Assembly (NCBI GenBank): GCA_958442925.1 | Contig: CAUCIO010000023.1 | Span: forward strand, 1-20,699 | Reading direction: 5' to 3' | Origin: an uncultured Clostridium sp. | GTDB taxonomy: Bacteria > Bacillota > Clostridia > Lachnospirales > Lachnospiraceae | DNA length: 20,699 bases | Part shown: positions 15,161-20,699 of the stretch, piece after piece | How the letters are laid out: each line of letters starts with the position of its first letter | How positions within the stretch are numbered: the stretch's first letter is position 1 | Made by a program: the position numbers and the translations under genes | Notes under the pieces: generated by a model | Told to the model about the DNA's origin: nothing | Seen by the model: the letters and a program-made list of their open reading frames with translations, nothing else | Databases searched by the model: none

Positions 15161-15215
15161 ACTGCCTGTTCCAGATTGTTCAGAGAAACAGTTAAAAAAG
15201 AGCTGTTTTTTCTTT

Positions 15216-16649
15216 TTATGTAAATTCCCGAAAGCGGTAACTCAAACCTGCGATTTGGATACTGTCCCCTTCTTTCACGCTGACTGTTTCATTTGCCTCC
15301 AGCTTATAACCGTTTACCACTGTTCCATTGGTGGAATTCATATCTGTAAAAATATATACCTTCTCTTTCTGATCAATTCTTAAATGCATCCTGCTGACCG
15401 TAGGATAGTCCAAAATAAAATCATTCATTTCCCTATGCTTTCCTATCAAAAAAGGAACATATGGAATTTCTATATCACCTCTGTCCTTCGATAAGCTTTC
15501 CAGAGCCGCACAGCGCTTCTCTTTTTCTGCAGTTCCTGTTAAAAGCTGAGTATTCCTGTCTTCCCATAACGGCTCTTCTGGAGAAGTATCATCATCCAGA
15601 GCCTGAAATAAAATGTTCAGTTCTTCCTTCTCCCCTTTTTCCCTTTTTCCCTGTCTGACAATACCTGTTTCTTCCATCCTTCTATATCGTTTTTCATCCG
15701 CTTCGAACGGCTGCTCTATATTCCTCCCCATCTCATTTTCTTCCTCGTATTTTGAAGCAGTAAACATCTGAACTATTGTCAAAATCAGGTATCCTCCTGC
15801 CGCAGCAAATACTGGGAGAGCCCCGTACTCTCTTATCCCAGCTTCTCCCAGAAAAAAATAGACCGATGCTTCTGCTATAAAAAGCAGACACAGTATTTTT
15901 AAAATACCAAAAGAATTCTCTTTTTTCTCTGTTTTTTTTTCTAAAACAGACTCCTCGAATTCACTGCAGACAGGTAAATTGGCTTCTGGCTCCTCCCATC
16001 TGCTGTCAGGCTCCTCCTGCAGACGAGCTGTTTCCTGTTTCTTCTGCCATATATCCTCATCCTGAGGCTTCTCTTTTTGTTTCCACTCTGTCTTCCCATT
16101 TTCAATACTGGCAAGATATCTCATCAAATCTCCCATTCCATAATTTTCTTTCAGGCTTTCATGATAAAGCCCATATGCCAGTACCACGCTTTTGTGATCC
16201 TGGTGATCTACCTTCTCCAGAATATACTGCAAAAGCTCTGTAAATGCCCCCGGAAATCCCCTGCTATAGCCTGGAAGAATACAGAAAAAGACAGAAAATG
16301 GTTCTGGCTCCACATAAATAAATTCCGGTTCCAGAAGTATCTGTTCTTCCTTCAAAAGAAATTCCTCTATCCTGCTTAAAACTCTGGCTGTGGAAAGCAA
16401 AATTTCTTTTATTTCTTCATACGAAATCAGTCTTCCCTCTAAAAGTCTCGATAACGGCTGTTTTGATGTAATCTCATAATAAAATTCCAGTCCTGCTTCT
16501 GTTATCTTCTGCCTGAATTTTAACAGCCCCTCAATTGTATTTCCAGAAAGCATTCTGCTTTCATAGCATTCCGAGTCATTGTTTAAAGCCTCAATGATCA
16601 TATAATTGTGATTCATTTCTCTGCAGTAGCCAGCTTTTACTGTTCCCAT
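15216..16649 (-). CDS. DUF6382-like and FHA domain membrane protein (Tad locus)
   Basis: 477 residues. The N-terminal ~190 residues (MNHNYMIIEAL, LLKFRQKITEAGLEFYYEI, YEEIKEILLSTARVLSRIEEFLL, IYVEPE) match what I know as DUF6382, found in front of FHA domains in Lachnospiraceae Tad loci. An acidic linker follows, then two membrane helices near 247-266 and 274-295, a second linker, and an FHA domain in the last ~90 residues: LIGKHREMNDFIL, VSRMHLRI and MNSTNGTVVNG. FHA domains bind phosphothreonine peptides, so a Ser/Thr kinase may signal to this protein, but none is in the window. The GGAGGG site fits ATG 16649. It is the last gene of the minus-strand Tad run. No strong terminator was seen behind it, only a weak A/T hairpin. 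Confidence 0.85.
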   Translation of the reverse strand: MGTVKAGYCREMNHNYMIIEALNNDSECYESRMLSGNTIEGLLKFRQKITEAGLEFYYEITSKQPLSRLLEGRLISYEEIKEILLSTARVLSRIEEFLLKEEQILLEPEFIYVEPEPFSVFFCILPGYSRGFPGAFTELLQYILEKVDHQDHKSVVLAYGLYHESLKENYGMGDLMRYLASIENGKTEWKQKEKPQDEDIWQKKQETARLQEEPDSRWEEPEANLPVCSEFEESVLEKKTEKKENSFGILKILCLLFIAEASVYFFLGEAGIREYGALPVFAAAGGYLILTIVQMFTASKYEEENEMGRNIEQPFEADEKRYRRMEETGIVRQGKREKGEKEELNILFQALDDDTSPEEPLWEDRNTQLLTGTAEKEKRCAALESLSKDRGDIEIPYVPFLIGKHREMNDFILDYPTVSRMHLRIDQKEKVYIFTDMNSTNGTVVNGYKLEANETVSVKEGDSIQIAGLSYRFREFT

Positions 16650-16700
16650 TTTCCCTCCTTCCGCAGCTATCCTGCTGTATTTCGCTCTGCTTTCAATAAC

Positions 16701-17126
16701 CTATATTCCTCCTGCGCGTACCATTCGTAAAAAACGCTCTGGCTCAAACAGTCTCATCTGCACATTCCCGCCTGCTTTCCCATCTCTGCAGCTAAAACTG
16801 CCTGTCAGAACATTTCCTCTTTTTACAATTTCAATACGTCCGCCACTGCATCGATAATAAGAATTCAGCGCTCGATTAGCCCAGTTCCTGCTCGCCTCTA
16901 CTGTATCAGGTTCCGCTCTTTCCGTTTGAATCTGTTCTAATGCATCCATCAAAATCAGCATTCCTGTATTTCTCTCATGTACATAAAATCCCTGTAAAAT
17001 CAAAGCTCCGCATACAAAAAGAACCAGCGCCATCACAAAGGATGCTTCCACTGTAATCGCAGCGTCTTTCCTTTTTTCCCATAGGGACGGCTGACTTTGT
17101 GGCTGTTCTCTTTTTATCTCTTTCAT
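16701..17126 (-). CDS. TadE-like pseudopilin (short)
   Basis: 141 residues. A charged N-terminus of about 22 residues is followed by AAITVEASFVMALVLFVCGALILQGFYVHE, a class III/TadE-type N-terminal pattern with the conserved Glu five residues after the cleavage-site region and a single membrane helix. The rest is a small extracellular domain, RCSGGRIEIVKRGNVL with a paired Cys (SFSCRD), ending MRLFEPERFLRMVRAGGI. Minor pseudopilins of this type are processed by the A24 peptidase encoded 36 bases upstream and take part in Flp pilus assembly. AGGGAGAGG precedes ATG 17126. It lies between the peptidase and FHA genes on the same strand, in operon spacing. Confidence 0.82.
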   Translation of the reverse strand: MKEIKREQPQSQPSLWEKRKDAAITVEASFVMALVLFVCGALILQGFYVHERNTGMLILMDALEQIQTERAEPDTVEASRNWANRALNSYYRCSGGRIEIVKRGNVLTGSFSCRDGKAGGNVQMRLFEPERFLRMVRAGGI

Positions 17127-17162
17127 ATGCTTCCTCTCCCTTTTTCACTTATATCCCTTTTA

Positions 17163-17636
17163 TCAAACTGCCCCTGACTGAAAAGCTGCCAAAATTACAG
17201 CTGCAGGAACCAGAAACGGCAAAAAAGGCAGTCTCACATTCTTTATCTTCTTTTTTTCGAACATCCCCCATATAATCATCCCCATTCCCCAAAAGCTGCA
17301 AAGCAGCAAACCAGAAAACAGCAGCGCCACATTATCCCAAAATCCCAAATACATCCCTGAAACCAGAAAGAAAAATCCGTCGCCTTGTCCTATCGCCCCT
17401 TTTGTAGCCTTTGATAATACAAGAAGTACAATGCCTGGAATGAGTGCAGCTCCCCTCATGGCCAGCCATAGATAGGCCTCATTCATATCAGCCCAGTCTA
17501 AAAGTATCATATAATATCCTGCTGTCCACGCAGCTGCTACAGATGCGGCTGCCCACAAAAATAAAACTGAAATTTTTTTCTCCCTGAAATCTTCCCATGC
17601 ACATGCACATAAAAAAGCTGCAAACACTAGCTTCAC
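17163..17636 (-). CDS. A24 family prepilin peptidase (TadV/CpaA-like)
   Basis: Membrane aspartyl protease that cuts the leader from Flp pilin and TadE-like prepilins. About 157 residues, the short TadV/CpaA form without the N-methylation domain. The two catalytic aspartates are seen as AWEDFREKKIS near residue 15-20 and GQGDGFFF (the GxGD motif) near residue 85. Five to six hydrophobic helices are visible. I choose GTG 17636, which overlaps the stop of the upstream gene as GTGA and has GGAGGAGG some eight bases upstream, implying translational coupling. An ATG at 17666 is also in frame but lies deep within the upstream gene. Its substrates are encoded beside it. Confidence 0.88.
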   Translation of the reverse strand: MKLVFAAFLCACAWEDFREKKISVLFLWAAASVAAAWTAGYYMILLDWADMNEAYLWLAMRGAALIPGIVLLVLSKATKGAIGQGDGFFFLVSGMYLGFWDNVALLFSGLLLCSFWGMGMIIWGMFEKKKIKNVRLPFLPFLVPAAVILAAFQSGAV

Positions 17637-18490
17637 CTCTCTCTTCCTCCTCCACAATACGAACATGCGCCTAAATACTTCACCTCTCTTAGAGGAACTT
17701 CTCTCACATAGCTTACCACAGACGGACAGTCTGTACTGCTGTGATAGCTGGAACCATTGGGCATAATATAAACGAGCCCTCCGTTTTCTCCACTGCCGCA
17801 GACGCTGCAGGCGTAATATTTTCCTCCTGAATGGCTGCGAAGCTCCTCCACTGTATCATATGACACAGCCGTAAAATCATTTGTAAGATAGTGACAGTTT
17901 CTTGAGCAGTGATACCGCCCCATAGAAGAGCCGATATATACCATTTCTTCACTGCTGCCTTTATTCTCATCCACTGTCCCTCTGTCTCCTTCGCTTCCTA
18001 TCCAGGCTCTTCTGACAGACTGGGAAACAGAAGAAATTCCCTTTACCCGAAGGATTGGAAAAGGAAGCTTAAGGCGGTATTCTGCTGTCAGTTTAATATT
18101 CTCCCCGTCTTCCATCATTTCCGCCTGTGATATAACCAGTTCCTCCAGCTTCCCCTTACCTGCTGCCTCAAAAATCTTCTCCTTCAGATAAGTTTTCACT
18201 GCCAGCCCTGCAAGAAAGTCAGGCAGTTCTCCCGCCCAGTTCTCCTTTTTTTCAAGCACTCCATCGTCTCCGCAATCCAGACGGTACAGAATATATCCAT
18301 ACTGACTCAAGTCTCTGGCAGCTGTTTCCAGAACTGTCTGTACCTTCTGCCGGGTTCTTAACATCTCCATGGGCATCATCATACAGATTGAAAAAAATAT
18401 CAATAATGTAAGGCTGAAAGCAGCCTCCACGGTGAGTACTGCATCCAGTCTCTTCATCTTCCAGTTTTTCATCTTCTTTTTTAAGGCCAC
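17633..18490 (-). CDS. TadE-like pseudopilin with two C-terminal Cys/His metal-site repeats
   Basis: A TadE-type N-terminus (LDAVLTVEAAFSLTLLIFF, with the conserved Glu) and one membrane helix are followed by a ~150-residue extracellular region (YGYILYRLD, IKLTAEYRLKLPFP). The last ~85 residues hold two copies of a motif of form VYI..G..YH-x4-C ... C-x2-C: YHCSRNC to CSVCG, then YHSSTDC to CSYCG. This motif resembles the Ada-like small metal-binding module that closes some Firmicute surface proteins; zinc binding is inference. Start is unclear: GTG 18490 has GGGGAAGGGG upstream, while ATG 18472 lacks a good site. Both lie inside or just behind a 31-bp stem. The stop overlaps the prepilin peptidase start (GTGA). 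Confidence 0.8.
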   Translation of the reverse strand: MALKKKMKNWKMKRLDAVLTVEAAFSLTLLIFFSICMMMPMEMLRTRQKVQTVLETAARDLSQYGYILYRLDCGDDGVLEKKENWAGELPDFLAGLAVKTYLKEKIFEAAGKGKLEELVISQAEMMEDGENIKLTAEYRLKLPFPILRVKGISSVSQSVRRAWIGSEGDRGTVDENKGSSEEMVYIGSSMGRYHCSRNCHYLTNDFTAVSYDTVEELRSHSGGKYYACSVCGSGENGGLVYIMPNGSSYHSSTDCPSVVSYVREVPLREVKYLGACSYCGGGRER

Positions 18491-18609
18491 TCTCCACACC
18501 CCTTCCCCATACTCTGCACGCCTGGATTGGCAGTTTTGATCTGTCAGCCAATGTACCTGGAGAGGGCTTTTAAACATACAGAGTGGAAAGAGGTGTGGAG
18601 AATGGCCTT
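18483..18609 (-). repeat. 31-bp imperfect inverted repeat covering the start of the TadE-like gene
   Basis: Arm one is 18609-18579 and arm two is 18516-18483, read on the minus strand. The 31 paired bases comprise 25 bp, then a three-base bulge in arm two, then 6 bp (CAGAGT block). Three positions differ (18587/18505, 18591/18501, 18602/18490). Each is U in the 5' arm and G in the 3' arm, so the sense RNA forms G-U pairs and the helix is unbroken; the plus-strand RNA would have A-C mismatches there. The loop of about 62 bases holds an ATTGGC/GCCAAT pairing. The GGGGAAGGGG ribosome site and GTG 18490 are inside arm two. It could be a translational switch, an RNase III processing site or, less likely, a small invertible or mobile element. 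Confidence 0.75.
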
Positions 18610-18635
18610 TTTCTGTGTAAATCTCTCAGCAAATA

Positions 18636-20546
18636 TCAGTATCTATACCGGGAATTTTTTCTGATATCAAAGGCAGCGCCAGCAGCTGTACACTCAATAT
18701 CCATTCCTACTGCACACTGTTTCACACGAAAGTTCTTCTGCTTTCTGGACAGATTATACTGTATCATATCCAGCATCCTTTCATTTCTCTGTGCCTGATC
18801 CTGAATCAGAAAAAAGCCTTTTAAATACTGGCCGTAATCTAAACCAGTTTTTCCACTGAAATCATGAATTTCTTCCTGGTTATCCACAAAACGAAACAAT
18901 TCTTCCAAGTCCAGCTTCCAATCACTGCTGTTCTTCATCAAAGGAATCTTTTCTCCTCTCAGAAGAATTCTTACATCCTCTACTGCTTCTGCAAATGCCC
19001 ATACTCCCATAATAAAAAACGCCACAATATCTGTAAGAGGCGTAACAGAAGCAGCGCCAGTAAGAGAAGCGGCCAAAAGTCTGGCTTCGCTTCTTTTCTC
19101 TCTGTCCCCTAAAATATGAAGCAGGTTCATTCCTTCCCTCACTCCTACCAGTTTTTTCACCATCTGGTGAAGATTATCTCGGTCCCTCTTTTTTCCATTT
19201 AAGAGATATTCCTGTTCATAGAAAAGACCATCTCTGTCTTTTCCTTCCTGTTCTGGTTGAAATTTCAAAAAATGTGCTGCCGCATACTCACTGATTAAAG
19301 CCCGTTCTGCCAATTCTCCAGCTTCTGACAGGCGAATTCCTATCTCATATCCGTCGCTTCCCCCAGAAGGAAAATCCAGCATATCTATCTTTTTGACAGA
19401 TGGCTTTACTCCCTCAGTAAGCGTTAAATCCAGCAGATCCTTTGATGCCATTTTGCTGATTCTCTCCAGAAGATTCAGGCGTTTTTTATCTGCAATCCCT
19501 TTCTCATAAGAAGGAGAGGGGATCTGGCAACGGCTAAATACAGAAAGCACGTCATCCCACAGTTCTTCTTCATCCAGCTCGTCATCATCGTCATCTGATT
19601 CCCAGTTATCAATATACTCCTGAGTTTCTTCCGCCATCTCTATAGCAGCATCCACAATCCCCCTGTTCTCCATTGTCAGCGCCCTGATTCTCTCTACCTC
19701 TCCTCTCCGTTCCCCCTCCTTATCTGTGTAGGAACGATATGAATCAATCTGGCTTTTAATAAGCTCCCACGCCTTTTCCCCTATATTTTCCTTTTGTTGT
19801 TCCGCATCCTGTTCAGACGCGTCAAGCTCCGCTTCCAAAAGAGCTGCCGCCTTATTATATTTTTCTGTCAGAACCGGCATCCTCTCCATCTCACCAGCCA
19901 GTTTCTTCCCTGTCTTAATAAACTGTCTGCCCTGACAGCCTTCCAGCTCTCGTTTTCCCTCCTCCACATATTTTTTCTGTTTTTCCAGCGACTCGCGGAT
20001 ATTCTCCAACGCCTCCTCCAGCCGAAACACATGATCTGAGTTAATCTGATAAGCAGTTTTTACTGCAGCAATTCCATCTGCTGAACGTATTGTCTCAGCC
20101 AGTTCCTTTAAATCCATGTCATTTCCACGTTCTGTCCAAACTCCATATTGCATATAATCCAGAATTTCTCTCTCCAATGGCTCTCCGTTCTCATCAGTTG
20201 CCATATACACGTCTGCTACTGTCAGTTTCTTTTTCTTCATTCCATATACTGTATCAGAAGAAAGATACTGATCCAGATATTCGGAGAGCTCCTGCTCCAG
20301 TTCCTCTTTCCTGCCTGTTTCCAGGAAAAAAATGTGATACATTTCCCAGGCCTCCCTGTGATATTTACTCATCAGGGAGTCCAGAGAAGAATTTAACGCT
20401 GTCTGCAGATACCAGCCAGAACCTGCCATTCTCGCCGACTGAAGAAGCGCACACATCAGTGAAACGATACAGATTAAAATCATACTCAGAAAGACTGTCA
20501 CGCTGGCCTGGAGCTGTTCTGTTTCAGTCTTTCTCTGCCTTCTAAC
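18636..20546 (-). CDS. DUF5702-like membrane protein of the Tad locus, non-canonical start
   Basis: Large Tad-locus protein. A short basic N-terminus is followed by LQASVTVFLSMILICIVSLMCALLQSAR, one membrane helix in the style of pseudopilins and typical of DUF5702 proteins. A mostly alpha-helical, charged extracellular region of some 600 residues follows, with a very acidic run (WESDDDDDELDEEELW) about halfway and a hydrophobic stretch near the C-terminus (PLTDIVAFFIMGVWAFAEA). Role unknown; probably part of pilus assembly. A perfect AAAGGAGGTG (20560-20551) lies at the right distance before codon GTT at 20546, which overlaps the pilin stop codon, but GTT is not a normal start. The alternatives are TTG 20630 (85 bases inside the pilin gene) or GTG 20501 (no site, deletes the basic N-terminus). 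Confidence 0.72.
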   Translation of the reverse strand, partial: VRRQRKTETEQLQASVTVFLSMILICIVSLMCALLQSARMAGSGWYLQTALNSSLDSLMSKYHREAWEMYHIFFLETGRKEELEQELSEYLDQYLSSDTVYGMKKKKLTVADVYMATDENGEPLEREILDYMQYGVWTERGNDMDLKELAETIRSADGIAAVKTAYQINSDHVFRLEEALENIRESLEKQKKYVEEGKRELEGCQGRQFIKTGKKLAGEMERMPVLTEKYNKAAALLEAELDASEQDAEQQKENIGEKAWELIKSQIDSYRSYTDKEGERRGEVERIRALTMENRGIVDAAIEMAEETQEYIDNWESDDDDDELDEEELWDDVLSVFSRCQIPSPSYEKGIADKKRLNLLERISKMASKDLLDLTLTEGVKPSVKKIDMLDFPSGGSDGYEIGIRLSEAGELAERALISEYAAAHFLKFQPEQEGKDRDGLFYEQEYLLNGKKRDRDNLHQMVKKLVGVREGMNLLHILGDREKRSEARLLAASLTGAASVTPLTDIVAFFIMGVWAFAEAVEDVRILLRGEKIPLMKNSSDWKLDLEELFRFVDNQEEIHDFSGKTGLDYGQYLKGFFLIQDQAQRNERMLDMIQYNLSRKQKNFRVKQCAVGMDIECTAAGAAFDIRKNSRYRY

Positions 20547-20699
20547 TGTACACCTCCTTTGACTGACTGTTGATCTGCTTAAATATTGTCTCCAAAAGCT
20601 TGTTAATCTGGTTTTTGAAAATAATAACAAGACCGATCAATACCACCATAAAATCCAGTACCTGCCCCGGAATGCTTGAAAATACTTGTTTTATCTTTC
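20542..20699 (-). CDS. Flp1-like type IVb pilin, 3' part only
   Basis: The frame enters from the right window edge and gives 51 residues ending KEVYS and TAG at 20544-20542. It reads IPGQVLDFMVVLIGLVIIFKNQINKLLETIF, the single hydrophobic helix with a following amphipathic tail that is typical of Flp1-like pilins of Firmicute Tad loci (compare the common pattern of acidic residue, then a ~15-residue hydrophobic run, then IFK..I). An Asp sits where many family members have Glu. The position just ahead of the DUF5702, TadE-like and prepilin peptidase genes supports the call. The leader and start lie outside the window. Confidence 0.68.
   Translation of the reverse strand, partial: KIKQVFSSIPGQVLDFMVVLIGLVIIFKNQINKLLETIFKQINSQSKEVYS
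20551..20560 (-). promoter_or_regulatory. Ribosome binding site at the pilin-DUF5702 junction
   Basis: AAAGGAGGTG on the minus strand is a near-perfect match to the 16S anti-SD. It lies within the last codons of the pilin gene. Six bases behind AGGAGG stands GTT (20546-20544), in frame with the DUF5702-like gene, and no ATG, GTG or TTG in that frame lies within normal reach. Confidence 0.8.

Noticed and set aside
15180..15215. Terminator behind the FHA gene
   Set aside because: Only a 6-bp AAACAG/CTGTTT pairing with an A/T-rich loop is seen, too weak to call.
18517..18578. Phase-variable invertible promoter flanked by the 31-bp repeats
   Set aside because: No convincing -35/-10 pair was found in the 62-base loop, no recombinase gene is in the window, and the U/G bias of the differences fits an RNA stem better. 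Kept only as a side hypothesis.

Overview
The window looks like chromosomal DNA of a spore-forming, low-to-mid GC Firmicute, most likely a member of Lachnospiraceae (Clostridium cluster XIVa). This rests on a YyaC-type sporulation protein, strong AGGAGG ribosome binding sites, sigma-A promoters of TTGACA/TATAAT type, and several Lachnospiraceae-style conserved proteins (DUF5711-like, MPN-like/LysM, FHA with a DUF6382-like front half, DUF5702-like). There is no rRNA, tRNA or CRISPR array. Gene density is high, with no gene-free gap above about 300 bases; the largest gap is 240 bases, at 11463-11702. Seventeen of the twenty genes lie on the minus strand; the exceptions are the CoA-transferase and the TSCPD-murG pair.

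Layout from left to right. Bases 1-45 carry what appears to be the 5' end of a group IIC intron on the minus strand, right behind the tkt terminator. Bases 171-5629 form a minus-strand run read as yyaC, an MPN-like/TM/LysM protein, a single-pass DUF5711-like beta-propeller protein, then transketolase. Bases 5767-7250 hold a coiled-coil membrane protein and a small conserved protein. Base 7459 starts a plus-strand CoA-transferase of the butyryl-/4-hydroxybutyryl-CoA type that lacks the usual catalytic glutamate. It converges on pgi across a shared bidirectional terminator. A membrane protein of unknown function and mtnN follow on the minus strand. mtnN is divergent from the TSCPD-murG operon, and the two promoters share -35 bases.

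From 14006 to 15087 are a HIT hydrolase and a rhomboid protease. From 15216 to the right edge is the 3' end of a Tad (type IVb, Flp) pilus locus. In transcription order it holds a Flp1-like pilin (cut by the window), a DUF5702-like membrane protein, a TadE-like pseudopilin with two Cys/His metal-site repeats, an A24 prepilin peptidase, a second TadE-like pseudopilin and a DUF6382-like/FHA protein. Together these would process, assemble and possibly sense the state of a surface pilus.

The most unusual signals are: (1) a 31-bp stem between the DUF5702 and TadE-like genes, whose three mismatches all become G-U pairs in the sense RNA and whose 3' arm contains the ribosome binding site and likely start of the downstream gene; (2) a DUF5702 gene with a perfect ribosome binding site but GTT where the start codon should be; (3) a CoA-transferase with Gly in place of the catalytic Glu; (4) a degenerate JAMM/MPN-like domain joined to a LysM domain; (5) a pseudopilin carrying tandem zinc-site-like repeats; (6) a group IIC intron end abutting a terminator.
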